The notes under the pieces were generated by a model, which was not told the origin of the DNA, did no database searches, and saw only the letters and a list, made by a program, of their open reading frames with translations. Below, one piece after another: positions 17,265 to 26,085 of a stretch of DNA of 64,000 nucleotides. This stretch comes from Lentisphaerota bacterium (GTDB taxonomy: Bacteria; Verrucomicrobiota; Lentisphaeria; Oligosphaerales; JABHEG01): NCBI GenBank assembly GCA_018676675.1, contig JABHEG010000121.1:1-64000 (forward strand). The letters are read 5' to 3'. The first letter of the stretch is position 1; every line of letters starts with the position of its first letter. Position numbers and translations under genes: made by a program.

Positions 17265-19859
17265 ATGACGTCCGCTAAACTCAGATTTGGGAGAGCTGCA
17301 TGCCTCTTCCTGTTCGCTCTCTTCAGTATGGGCCGGTGTTACGGTCAGGATGATCCCCAGCAGCTGCTTGCGGATGGGAGAGCGATCACCGGCGAACAGG
17401 TCGCTGCGCTCTGTCGGGGACTGGTTCCACCTGCTGGACGAGGAGGTGAGAAGCCGGGAGATGACACCGCTGTCCGTGAAGCGCTGCACGGCGTGGCGCT
17501 CCGGGCCGGACAGAGCGGGGAGGATGTCCTTCGCGCAGCCGCCCTGAAGGCTTTCAGCGGGGCGTTGCAGGCTGACGTCCCGGATTCTGTGAAGGTCTAT
17601 TTGCTCGACCAGTTACGCTTCTTTGCGGATCCGTCCATCGTCCCGATTCTCGGTCCGCTCCTGGCCAGACCCGAGCTGTGTGACCTGGCTGCCCGGGTGT
17701 TGGTCACCGTCGGGACGCCGGAGGCCGCTGCAGCCTTGCGCCAGGGACTCCTGACGGCGACCGGAGTTGACCAGCGGATAACCCTCGTTCAGGCGTTGGG
17801 TGACTTGGGCGATTCTCAGGCAGCGTCGGCTGTCCGGCCATTCCTGGCGGCCCCCGAACGGAAGCTGAAGATGGCGGCGATCACGGCCCTTGGGCGCTGC
17901 GGGGGTGTGCGCGACGCTCGGGCCCTCGAGGCCGTGATGAAGAGCGAATCAGCCTATGAGAGAGCTCGGGCCCTCGATGCTCAGATGACGCTTCTCCGGC
18001 GACGGCATGCCGCTGGCGATGCGACGACCGTGGCTGACTGTGTGGCGTTGATGGAAGCGTATCCGGAGGAGCCTCACGTTCAGTGTGCCGGATTGACCTT
18101 CCTTGCCGCCGCAGGAGGACAGCATTCCCGGGAGGCGATTGTTGCGTGTTTCCCGGTCGAGAATCCACGGGTCCGCGCGACAGCGTTTCGCCTTGCCGCA
18201 ACGGCTGGGGATGGTGCGATGACAGCGCGAGTTGCCGAAGCGCTGCCCGGAGCCCCCCCAAAGCTCGCGATTGGGCTTCTTGGCGTTCTCGCCAGACGCG
18301 GCGACCGCAGCGCATTGCCAGAGGTTCGTCCCCTACTCACGGCTGATGCCCCGGGTGTCCGGACAGGGGCAGCGGAGGCTTTGGCCGCGTTGGCAGGTCG
18401 CGATGGCGTCCCGGAGCTTGTGCCGTTGTTGGGGACAGCCGACAAGGCAGATCGCCAGGCCCTCGAACGTATCCTTGTGGCCATTCCCGGCCCTGACGTC
18501 AATTCGAGGCTTGGGACCATGTTGAGCGCAACCAAAAGCGATCAAGCCTGTTCGTTGCTTTCTGTCCTGGGGCGGCGTGGAGCCCATGACCAGCTGCCGC
18601 TGATCATTCAGGCGGCCACCGACCCGTCGGAGCCTGTCCGTGCGGCAGCCCTGCGTGCAGCCGGACAGCTTGCCAGGCCCCCTGAGCTTGGGCAACTGGT
18701 CCGGGTTGTGGTCCAGACCGAAGGCAGCACGGCCCGCCGTGCAGGTGAAGATGCGCTGATTTCCTGCCTCAGGCGAATTGGTGTCTCCGATCAGACCGTG
18801 GCTTCTCCGCTCGGAGAGTTTGAGACGGCCTCCCCTACGGGGCGCATCTCACTTCTGCGTGTTCTGGGAACCACAGGGCATCCTGCCGCACTTGCCGCCA
18901 TTCGTGCCGATATACAGCACGCCGAACAGTCAGTGCGAGACGGCGCTGTTCGTGCGCTGGCAGACTGGCCTGATCAAGGCGCCCTTGAGCCCCTGTATAC
19001 GGTGATACAAACCGGCAAGAGTGAGACGCACAAGGTCCTTGCGTTGCGTGGGTACGTGCGGTTGTTGGCGAAAGCCACAGGCATACCGACGGATCAGCGC
19101 CTGGCTAAGTACCGGGCTGTGATGCCACTGGCTGGACGTGACTCTGAGCGGAAATTGGTCGTCGCGGGAATTGGGACGGTGAAGACGCGACAAGCCTTGG
19201 ACGCGCTGCTTCCTTACTTGGGCCAGCCGGCCCTCCGCTCTGAGGCGGCAGCGGCAGTCATCAGTGTGGCAGAGAAGGTACGTGGGGCGGCTTCCAGTGT
19301 CGCCGTCAGGCGTGTGCTGGACGATGACGTCAAGACCGGGAAGAAACTGCAGGACCGCGCCAGGAAGTTGCTCGGGGAGCTTGAGAAGCACCTGGGATGC
19401 GTCACGCGCTGGGCTCTGTCCGGCCCCCATACGAAGTCAGGTGTCTCAGGTCACAGCCTCGGTGACGTTGCGTTCGGCCCCGAGTTACCTGAGGCGACAG
19501 ATGTGTCTTGGCGGGAAGTGACCACGGCTGCAGATGGACGGATCAACCTGATCAAAGTCGTCGGTGGGGCCAACCGGGTGGTCTACCTCCGCTGCGAGGC
19601 TGTCGTCCCTGAGGCGACCAAAGTGGCAATGGACATCGGTAGCGATGACGGCGTCGTGGTCTGGTTGAACGGCGAAGTCGTTCACAAGAACAACGTTCCT
19701 CGCGCCTTCAAGTGGGGAGAGGACCGTGTCGAGACGAGCCTGCAGAAGGGCAGCAATATTCTGATGCTCAAGATCATGCAAGGTGGCGGAGGCTGGGAAG
19801 CCAACGCCCGCATCCGGAACCTCGACGGCAGTGTGATCACCGAACTGGAACTCAAGTGA
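17265..19859 (+). CDS. Exported HEAT-repeat protein with C-terminal beta-sandwich
   Basis: The 864-residue protein has a Sec signal (ACLFLFALFSMGRCYGQ, residues 12-28). From about 60 to 700 there is a continuous series of HEAT/PBS-lyase-type helical repeats, for example ALRQGLLTATGVDQRITLVQ, VRTGAAEALAALAGRDGVPE and VRDGAVRALADWPDQGALEP. The last 150 residues form a different domain with ATKVAMDIGSDDGVVVWLNG and SNILMLKIMQGGGGWE, resembling the carbohydrate-binding or PA14-like sandwich attached to such proteins in planctomycete-like genomes. It starts at ATG 17265, 48 bases after the Tat oxidoreductase. It is probably a periplasmic scaffold or recognition protein. No catalytic motif was seen. 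Confidence 0.75.
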   Translation: MTSAKLRFGRAACLFLFALFSMGRCYGQDDPQQLLADGRAITGEQVAALCRGLVPPAGRGGEKPGDDTAVREALHGVALRAGQSGEDVLRAAALKAFSGALQADVPDSVKVYLLDQLRFFADPSIVPILGPLLARPELCDLAARVLVTVGTPEAAAALRQGLLTATGVDQRITLVQALGDLGDSQAASAVRPFLAAPERKLKMAAITALGRCGGVRDARALEAVMKSESAYERARALDAQMTLLRRRHAAGDATTVADCVALMEAYPEEPHVQCAGLTFLAAAGGQHSREAIVACFPVENPRVRATAFRLAATAGDGAMTARVAEALPGAPPKLAIGLLGVLARRGDRSALPEVRPLLTADAPGVRTGAAEALAALAGRDGVPELVPLLGTADKADRQALERILVAIPGPDVNSRLGTMLSATKSDQACSLLSVLGRRGAHDQLPLIIQAATDPSEPVRAAALRAAGQLARPPELGQLVRVVVQTEGSTARRAGEDALISCLRRIGVSDQTVASPLGEFETASPTGRISLLRVLGTTGHPAALAAIRADIQHAEQSVRDGAVRALADWPDQGALEPLYTVIQTGKSETHKVLALRGYVRLLAKATGIPTDQRLAKYRAVMPLAGRDSERKLVVAGIGTVKTRQALDALLPYLGQPALRSEAAAAVISVAEKVRGAASSVAVRRVLDDDVKTGKKLQDRARKLLGELEKHLGCVTRWALSGPHTKSGVSGHSLGDVAFGPELPEATDVSWREVTTAADGRINLIKVVGGANRVVYLRCEAVVPEATKVAMDIGSDDGVVVWLNGEVVHKNNVPRAFKWGEDRVETSLQKGSNILMLKIMQGGGGWEANARIRNLDGSVITELELK

Positions 19860-19927
19860 CAGATTTTGCACGCGCTGCACCATTGCGTGTTGCGCAATGC
19901 GTGAATGGCATCGAGAGGACGAGTACT

Positions 19928-21463
19928 ATGGGACGACGGCTCCTGATTGGTTTGACGATGATTTGCGTGAGTGCTGCCCTCTCTGGGCACGCCCAGCCTC
20001 AGGCCGAGGTCGGGGTTCGGGGTTCTGTCAGCAAGGGTGCCCCTACGGCGGCTGAGCTCGGCTGGCACCTGAGCGTCCAGGCCTGGAGTTTCCGCAAGTA
20101 CACGTTCTTCGAGTCCGTGGACCGTGTCGCGGCATTGGGGCTGCACACCATTGAGATGTTCCCGGGGCAGGTGGTGAGTGCGGCCAGACCCGAGGTCAAA
20201 ACAGACCAGCAGATGAGTTCGGAGGCGATGGCTGAGATCAAGCAGAAGCTGTCTGAGGCAGACGTCCGAGTGGCCAACTTTGGGGTCACCGGAATCCCGG
20301 GTGACGAGGCTGGGGCTCGTAAGCTCTTTGAGTGGGTGAAAGAGATGGGGATTGAGACGATCTGTTCCGAACCTAAGCCTGAGGATGTTCCCGAGATTGA
20401 CGCCTATTGCCGGGAGTACGGCATCAACTTGGCCCTGCACAACCACCCGGCACCCTCCAAGTACTGGAATCCCGAAACGGTTCTGAACATCTCGAAGGAC
20501 CTGAGCAAGCACGTCGGGGCCTGTGCGGATACGGGCCATTGGATGCGATCGGGTATCAACCCTGTTGAAGGGCTGCGGTTGCTCGAGGGGCGGATTGTTA
20601 CGTTCCATTTCAAGGACTTGAACACGCATGGCCGCAAGGATGCGCATGATGTGCCGTGGGGAACGGGTGTGGGAGACGTCCGTGCCATGTTGGCGGAGAT
20701 TCACCGGCAGGGGTTCAAAGGTGTGTTCTCCATTGAGTACGAGCACAATTGGGACAAGTCCCTACCCGATATGGGGGCGTGTGTGGACTACTTCGAATCG
20801 CTGGCCGTCGAGCTCAAACGGAACGGGACACTGAGTCTTGCCCCAACCGGACCCGCTACTCCGGCGCCCTCCCCGGGCGACGGTTCTATCGACCTTCTCA
20901 GTGGGATGGATCTGAGCGTCGCCTGGCAGAACCCCAGAGGGAAGAAGCCGGGTAAAGGCTGGACCCTCGAAGGCGGCGAGCTCGTCCTCAGGGGGAAGGC
21001 CGGCTACGTCTGGACGAGAGAGCGTTTCGCGAATTTCGTGCTCGAACTCGAGTTCAACACCAAGGGAAACAGCGGTGTCTTCTTCAGAACGGACAACCCA
21101 CGCAGTTGCGTTCAGACCGGCATCGAGATGCAGGTGAACAAACCGACGACCTCCGGCAAGCACGGCGTAGGCGCGATCTATGATTGCCTTGCCCCGAGCA
21201 AGGACGTGGCAAAGGACGGGTGGAACAGTGTGGTCCTGACCGCCAATGATAGCCGAATTGCGGTCGTCCTTAATGGTGAACAGATCATTGATATGGATTT
21301 GGAACGGTGGGACACACCGAACACGAATCCGGACGGCTCGAAGAACAAGTTTCGGAGGGCGCTCAGAGACTTCAAACGGGATGGCCATATTGGCCTCCAG
21401 GACCATGGAGCGGAAGTCCGCTACAGGAACATGCGGATCAAGCGCCTCGATACCACCGAGTGA
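19928..21463 (+). CDS. Sugar epimerase-type TIM barrel fused to DUF1080 domain
   Basis: This 511-residue exported two-domain protein has a signal peptide at the N-terminus (RRLLIGLTMICVSAALSGHAQ). I chose ATG 19928 because the track's upstream extension overlaps the HEAT gene. Residues 50 to about 300 are a xylose-isomerase-like barrel with metal-ligand type strings TIEMFPGQ, LALHNHP, ACADTGHW, FHFKDLN and GVFSIEYEHN. Residues 315-511 are a DUF1080 / 3-keto-disaccharide hydrolase-type concanavalin fold (DLLSGMDLSVAW, ELEFNTKGNSGVFFRTD, VRYRNMRIKRL). The fusion suggests that binding or hydrolysis of an oxidised sugar is coupled to isomerisation. It would work with the neighbouring oxidoreductases in a 3-keto-sugar route. 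Confidence 0.8.
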   Translation: MGRRLLIGLTMICVSAALSGHAQPQAEVGVRGSVSKGAPTAAELGWHLSVQAWSFRKYTFFESVDRVAALGLHTIEMFPGQVVSAARPEVKTDQQMSSEAMAEIKQKLSEADVRVANFGVTGIPGDEAGARKLFEWVKEMGIETICSEPKPEDVPEIDAYCREYGINLALHNHPAPSKYWNPETVLNISKDLSKHVGACADTGHWMRSGINPVEGLRLLEGRIVTFHFKDLNTHGRKDAHDVPWGTGVGDVRAMLAEIHRQGFKGVFSIEYEHNWDKSLPDMGACVDYFESLAVELKRNGTLSLAPTGPATPAPSPGDGSIDLLSGMDLSVAWQNPRGKKPGKGWTLEGGELVLRGKAGYVWTRERFANFVLELEFNTKGNSGVFFRTDNPRSCVQTGIEMQVNKPTTSGKHGVGAIYDCLAPSKDVAKDGWNSVVLTANDSRIAVVLNGEQIIDMDLERWDTPNTNPDGSKNKFRRALRDFKRDGHIGLQDHGAEVRYRNMRIKRLDTTE

Positions 21464-21542
21464 CGATAGGCATTCGCCGGGCGACTGTGCCCGTCAACCA
21501 TTTTTTCAGGTCATGCAGGCAAGCAGAGAAGGAGTTGACACA

Positions 21543-22886
21543 ATGGCAATGACAAGACGTGAGTTCGTGCAGTCGATGGCCGCAGCCGGTACCGGTGTGG
21601 TGTTGTCCAATAGCGTATTTGGCCAGGCTGCGGGTGGCGGAGACGAGATCAATGTCGCTCTGTTGGGGGCGGGGACGCAAGGCCGCGTTCTGATGGGCGA
21701 CTGCATGAACATTGAGGGCATCCGCTTCAGGGCCGTCTGTGACATCTGGAACTACAGCCAGCGCTACGCCAGTCGCCGCATGAAAGCGCAATACAAGAGG
21801 GCCGGCAAGGTCGACTGGGCCAACACGATCAACGTCTACGAAGACTATCGCGAGATGCTGGATAAGGAGAAGGACCTGGACGCTGTTATCGTTGCGACGC
21901 CGGACTTTGTGCATGCAGAACACGCGATTGCATGTGCGGAAGCCGGTCGGCACGTCTACTGCGAGAAGGAGATGTCCAACACGCTTGAGAACGCGCGCAA
22001 GATGGTGGAAGCGCAGCGTAAGACGGGGAAGCTGATGCAGATTGGGCATCAGCGTCGCAGCAACCCCGTGTACCAGTATGCCCTTGAGCTGATCAAAGAT
22101 GACGATGTTTGCGGTCGTTTGACGAACTGTTACGGGCAATGGAACCGCGGCGTTCAGCCCCTGCTCGAGTGGCCCGAGCGGTACGTGATTCCCCCGGAGA
22201 CGCTTAAGAAGTACGGTTACGAGAGCATGGAGCAGTTTCGCAATTGGCGCTGGTACCGGAAGTACTCGGCCGGGCCGATCGCCGACTTGGGAAGTCACCA
22301 AATCGACATCTTCAGTTGGTTCCTGCACTCCGACCCAACCCAGGTCGTGGCCATGGGCGGATCTGACTATTTCGAGGACCGTGAATGGTACGAAGATGTC
22401 CTCACGCTGTATCAATACCCCTATACCTACAAGGGCAAGACCGGAACAGCTCGGGCGTTCTACCAGATCCTTAACACGAATAGCTACGGGCATTATTTCG
22501 AGCGCTTCAGCGGGGACGGCGGAGCGTTGACCATCTCCGAGAACCCGAAGAAGTGCTTCTACGTGTCCGAACCGGGGAAGGAACTCCCTGAGTGGCTTCA
22601 GGGCGTGGAGCCGGTGCAACAGGGCGGGAAGCCGGCGATCCCACTTCTGGCCGGGATAGCGAAGAAGAACGAAGCGGCAGCCAAGGCGATGGAAATGGCC
22701 ATGGAAAAGAACGTCCATCAGATGCACTTGGAGAATTTCTTCGAGGCCGTTCGTGCAGGCGATGCAAGCAAGCTGAGCTGTCCTCCGGAGGAGGCCTACA
22801 AGACGGCGGTGGCCGTGCTTCAAGTGATTCCGGCTGTTGAAGCAGGTGGTGGGGTCACGTTCAAGCCTGAGGACTTCAAGGCCTGA
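21543..22886 (+). CDS. Gfo/Idh/MocA oxidoreductase with Tat leader (second)
   Basis: The 447-residue dehydrogenase-family protein starts at ATG 21543 after AAGGAG. The leader is TRREFVQSMAAAGTGVVLS, a twin-arginine signal. The nucleotide-binding loop reads INVALLGAGTQGRVLM. CEKEMSNTLENAR is at the place of the EKP lysine motif, with K kept but P replaced by M. IADLGSHQIDIFSWFL holds the family histidine region. The track start at 21246 overlaps the preceding gene and is rejected. It is probably co-transcribed with the three genes upstream (80 bases from the epimerase stop). A periplasmic sugar oxidation or aldose-aldose transformation is inferred. Confidence 0.85.
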   Translation: MAMTRREFVQSMAAAGTGVVLSNSVFGQAAGGGDEINVALLGAGTQGRVLMGDCMNIEGIRFRAVCDIWNYSQRYASRRMKAQYKRAGKVDWANTINVYEDYREMLDKEKDLDAVIVATPDFVHAEHAIACAEAGRHVYCEKEMSNTLENARKMVEAQRKTGKLMQIGHQRRSNPVYQYALELIKDDDVCGRLTNCYGQWNRGVQPLLEWPERYVIPPETLKKYGYESMEQFRNWRWYRKYSAGPIADLGSHQIDIFSWFLHSDPTQVVAMGGSDYFEDREWYEDVLTLYQYPYTYKGKTGTARAFYQILNTNSYGHYFERFSGDGGALTISENPKKCFYVSEPGKELPEWLQGVEPVQQGGKPAIPLLAGIAKKNEAAAKAMEMAMEKNVHQMHLENFFEAVRAGDASKLSCPPEEAYKTAVAVLQVIPAVEAGGGVTFKPEDFKA

Positions 22887-22912
22887 GCAATAGGCGACGG
22901 GAGTCGCTTCGG

Positions 22913-23290
22913 TCAAAAGCTACCGTGGGCTTGACCGTTCTCGCCTTCAACGAGATCGGAGAGCCCTGAGTTGTACCAGAGCTCGTCCCAGAACTCCCGG
23001 GCTGGGCGGAAGATGTGCTGCTCGGCTCGGACGTTCGCAAGAGCCTTCTTGGCCGCCAGGTAGCTTTCCATCTCTTCCAGGTACTCCGCATAGAACTCCC
23101 GGGCCGGGCCAATGATGTGTTCCTCTACCCGAACGTTCGCCAGGGCTTTCTTGGCGGCGAGGTAGCTCTCTAGCTCCTCGAGGTACTCCGTGATGGCTTC
23201 CTTGACGATTCGGCCTTCAGGAATCTGGAAGGCTTCGGACAATTCAGCCAAGCGCTCTTCGAGGCTTGCAGGCAGTTTTATGGAGAGCAT
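22913..23290 (-). CDS. Ribbon-helix-helix antitoxin-like protein with internal duplication
   Basis: The 125-residue protein starts with a ribbon-helix-helix DNA-binding domain (LSIKLPASLEERLAEL, then IPEGRIVKEAITEYLEELE), as in RelB/CopG-type antitoxins. I chose the ATG at 23290 because the domain begins there. The antitoxin C-terminal segment, beginning EYLEELESYLAAKK, is present twice in tandem with a 34-residue period. Copies differ at scattered positions, so it is an older duplication. No RelE/ParE-type toxin ORF lies within several hundred bases on either side, so it looks like an orphan or a stand-alone repressor. It is convergent with the upstream oxidoreductase. Confidence 0.75.
   Translation of the reverse strand: MLSIKLPASLEERLAELSEAFQIPEGRIVKEAITEYLEELESYLAAKKALANVRVEEHIIGPAREFYAEYLEEMESYLAAKKALANVRAEQHIFRPAREFWDELWYNSGLSDLVEGENGQAHGSF
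22991..23194 (-). repeat. 102-bp tandem duplication inside RHH gene
   Basis: Two adjacent 102-bp segments begin with GAACTCCCGGGC on the plus strand at 22991 and 23093. They encode the repeated 34-residue antitoxin tail. Substitutions between copies are spread over all codon positions. Confidence 0.85.
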
Positions 23291-23454
23291 GGTCTCAGTC
23301 TCCTGTTTTGTCGTTCCACGCAGTTCTACAGTAGCCTGCCCGGGCACGGGCTTCAACGTGGAGCGCTATTAGAATCAGCAGATGATTCCATTTCCCGCAG
23401 GCATGGCGTGCCGTAGGTCAGGGGATGGGAAGCGAAGGGAAGCAGAGCGGTCGC

Positions 23455-23988
23455 CTAGCGGTCGCGCTTCACCTCATTCTTGACGACGATCACCGGGCAG
23501 CTGGCTTCATCCAGGATGAGCTGGCGCTCGACGCTGGCGGCATCCTTCTTAGTCACTGTTCGGCGCCATCCGCCGACCACAATCGCGTCCACGTCACGGG
23601 CTCGCGCAACCTTGAGGATCTGTTGGTGGAACGAGCCCTTCTCGAGCACGGTCTCCACCTCAACACCGTTGTTGTTGCCGACTGTTTTCACGTAATCAAG
23701 ATACCGGTTTCCGGTACGATTCAGGTCGCTCTCAAACTCCTGCCGTTCATCGCTCACGAGGATGTGCATCTGCATGAGGTAGTCCATGGTGGCGGTGTCG
23801 ATGACGTAGACGGCCGTGATCCTGGCGTCGTACTGGGCCGCAAGCTGCACGGAGAAACGGGCGGCTGCCATCGAAGGCTCAGATCCGTCCACGACCAACA
23901 GCACGTGCCGGAGAAGGGTGGTCTCCGTCGCCGGTTGCTCGGTCTGCTCTGCCTCTGATTTGTCTTTGCGTCTGAGGAACATCCGCAT
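23455..23988 (-). CDS. Universal stress protein (UspA family)
   Basis: The 177-residue protein belongs to the Usp family, cytoplasmic alpha/beta proteins that often bind ATP. It shows HVLLVVDGSEPSMAAARFSVQLA (strand 1 and helix 1) and ARDVDAIVVGGWRR. It ends with a core strand CPVIVVKN. The usual GxxGxxxxxxxxxG(S/T) phosphate loop is not intact (GGWRRTVTKKDAASVERQL), so ATP binding is doubtful. It is the last gene of the V-ATPase operon, 45 bases after subunit D, suggesting a role linked to ion-gradient or energy stress. A charged 22-residue N-terminal extension precedes the domain. Confidence 0.85.
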   Translation of the reverse strand: MRMFLRRKDKSEAEQTEQPATETTLLRHVLLVVDGSEPSMAAARFSVQLAAQYDARITAVYVIDTATMDYLMQMHILVSDERQEFESDLNRTGNRYLDYVKTVGNNNGVEVETVLEKGSFHQQILKVARARDVDAIVVGGWRRTVTKKDAASVERQLILDEASCPVIVVKNEVKRDR

Positions 23989-24033
23989 CCCCGCTCTGTG
24001 CGTGGTCGCACGTATGGCACGTGATCAACTCTG

Positions 24034-24669
24034 TCAGTCTCGTCCGTGCTTCTCGCGCAACCGGTTCTTGACCATTTTCATAATAAAGAAGGCTTCCAGT
24101 TCCTTACTTTCAAGTGATTCGCCGATGTAACGAAGCGTCTCCTCGAAATTGGGGATGAAGAGCTGTTCGAGAGCGTTCACCCGGCGCTGCGTCTTTTTGA
24201 GCTCGCGAGCCAGCAACCAGACCGCGTTTTCCAGCTCAGCCATCTCTCCCACCACAGAAAGCAGGGCCAGGAAATCGCGCATCGTCATATCGACCAGCGA
24301 GTCCGTTCCGCTCAAGCCGAACTGCGACGCGAATTCTCCGGGCTCGATGACGATGGCTGGTACGCGAACCCCGGCAGTCACATGGCTGTCAGTCCTGATG
24401 CGGTGGTCATAATGGATGCCGCTTGCCACGTTCCGCATGCGGTGGTAGCCGTTGCGAGCGATTGCCTTTTTGAGGGTGTCGTATGCCTGTTTTTGGGCTT
24501 CGTCGAGGCGCTTTTGAACACGCCGGATGCGGTCCAACAGGCGCATCAACTCCATAACCAGAATCTCGCGCTTCTGATCCAGAAGGCTGAAGCCTTCGGT
24601 TGCCATCGCGAGATCGCGACGCAGCGAGAGCTGGTTACTCTTGGTTGGTGCCACATTCAGACGGGCCAT
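24034..24669 (-). CDS. atpD (ntpD): V/A-type ATP synthase subunit D
   Basis: This is the 211-residue central-stalk subunit that couples the catalytic A3B3 head to the membrane rotor. It opens with ARLNVAPTKSNQLSLRRDLAMATEGFSLLDQKREILV, close to the family's N-terminal signature (PTKxxLxxLkxxLxxAxxGxxLLkxKRd). The other end, REHGRD with AFFIMKMVKNRLREK, forms the C-terminal helix of the antiparallel coiled coil. It starts 36 bases after subunit B in the same operon. Length fits the family. Confidence 0.95.
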   Translation of the reverse strand: MARLNVAPTKSNQLSLRRDLAMATEGFSLLDQKREILVMELMRLLDRIRRVQKRLDEAQKQAYDTLKKAIARNGYHRMRNVASGIHYDHRIRTDSHVTAGVRVPAIVIEPGEFASQFGLSGTDSLVDMTMRDFLALLSVVGEMAELENAVWLLARELKKTQRRVNALEQLFIPNFEETLRYIGESLESKELEAFFIMKMVKNRLREKHGRD

Positions 24670-24705
24670 AAAATCACCGTGGTCATGCCGTAACCGACCG
24701 GACGA

Positions 24706-26085
24706 TCAACTGTCGTAATGCTCTTGGAGTTCTTCTTCCGACAAACGATGCAGCTCAGACCTGGGGAGGACCTTCAACGCTTCCCAGCCCATTTCGAGAC
24801 TGCGCCCAATGGATCGATCCTCAAACTCCTCCTGGGCGACGACGTTCTGCTCAAACTGATCACCGAACTTAATGTAGAGCTTGTCCAGCGGACTGAGCTC
24901 CTCCTCACCGATGACGGAGGCGAGGGCGCGGATGTCCTTCACTCGAGAGTATGCGGCAAACAGCTGAGATGCCACGTGCGGATGGTCATCGCGCGTACGA
25001 TCGGTACCGATTCCGTCCTTCATCAGGCGCGACAGCGAGGGCAGTCCGGCCACCGGCGGGTAGACGCCCTTCTGGAACAACTCCCGTTCCAGCACAATCT
25101 GCCCTTCCGTGATGTACCCTGTCAGATCCGGGATCGGATGACTGATATCATCACTTGGCATTGTCAGGATCGGCATCTGTGTAATCGAGCCTTCGCGGCC
25201 CTGGAGGCGGCCCGCGCGTTCGTACATGGACGCCAGATCGCTATAGAGATAACCGGGATAGCCCTTCCGACTGGGGATCTCGCTGCGTGCCGTGGCGATC
25301 TCGCGGAGTGATTCGCAGTAGTTCGTCATGTCCGTGATGATCACCAGGACGTGCATGTCCTCCTCAAACGCCAGGTACTCGGCGAGGGTGAGGGCCGAAC
25401 GAGGCGTCACAAGTCGCTCTACTGATGGGTCGTCAGCCAGACTGAGGAACATGGCCACATCTGTGATCACGCCGCTCTGCTGGAAGGAATCGATGAAGAA
25501 CTTCGCCACGTCGTACTTCACTCCCATGGCGGCGAACACGATGGCAAAGCTGACATCTTCCCGCAGCAGCTTTGCCTGCCTCGCGATCTGAGCTGCGATG
25601 CGATTGTGCGGGAGTCCGTTGCCGGAGAAAATCGGCAATTTCTGTCCTCGGACGAGCGTATTCATCAGATCGATCGAGGAGATCCCGGTCTGAATAAAGT
25701 CACGCGGATACTCACGGGAGAAGGGGTTGATGGGCTCGCCGTGCACATCCCGATAGTCGCCGGTCAGCACCTCGGGGAGCCCGTCCTTGGGGCGTCCCAG
25801 GCCATCGAAGACGCGGCCGAGCATTTCGCGGCTGGCCGGGACTTGCAGGCCACGGCCAATGAAGCGCACGCGGGTGTCGGCATTGGAGAGTGAGTCTGTT
25901 CCTCCGAAGACCTGCACGACGGCTGCCGTATCGGTCACATCCAGAACTTGCCCCAGGCGTTCCTCACCCGAAGGCGTGGTCACCTCGACGATTTCGTCAT
26001 AGGCGACTCCGCGAATCCCCTCGACGAAAAGCAGGGGGCCATCGATTCGCTTCAGGCCATGGTATTCGACACCGGCGACTCGCAT
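24706..26085 (-). CDS. atpB (ntpB): V/A-type ATP synthase subunit B
   Basis: This is the 459-residue non-catalytic head subunit. It shows [57 protein letters not shown] (no Walker A lysine, as expected for B) and [14 protein letters not shown]. The later strings [17 protein letters not shown] and [22 protein letters not shown] are diagnostic. Its ATG overlaps the stop of subunit A by one base (TGATG), indicating coupled translation. Confidence 0.97.
   Translation of the reverse strand: MRVAGVEYHGLKRIDGPLLFVEGIRGVAYDEIVEVTTPSGEERLGQVLDVTDTAAVVQVFGGTDSLSNADTRVRFIGRGLQVPASREMLGRVFDGLGRPKDGLPEVLTGDYRDVHGEPINPFSREYPRDFIQTGISSIDLMNTLVRGQKLPIFSGNGLPHNRIAAQIARQAKLLREDVSFAIVFAAMGVKYDVAKFFIDSFQQSGVITDVAMFLSLADDPSVERLVTPRSALTLAEYLAFEEDMHVLVIITDMTNYCESLREIATARSEIPSRKGYPGYLYSDLASMYERAGRLQGREGSITQMPILTMPSDDISHPIPDLTGYITEGQIVLERELFQKGVYPPVAGLPSLSRLMKDGIGTDRTRDDHPHVASQLFAAYSRVKDIRALASVIGEEELSPLDKLYIKFGDQFEQNVVAQEEFEDRSIGRSLEMGWEALKVLPRSELHRLSEEELQEHYDS

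Noticed and set aside
23371-23388. Hairpin GAATCA-GCAGAT-GATTC as terminator of the V-ATPase operon
   Set aside because: The stem is only 6 bp and is not followed by a T-run on the minus strand. Too weak to list as a feature.
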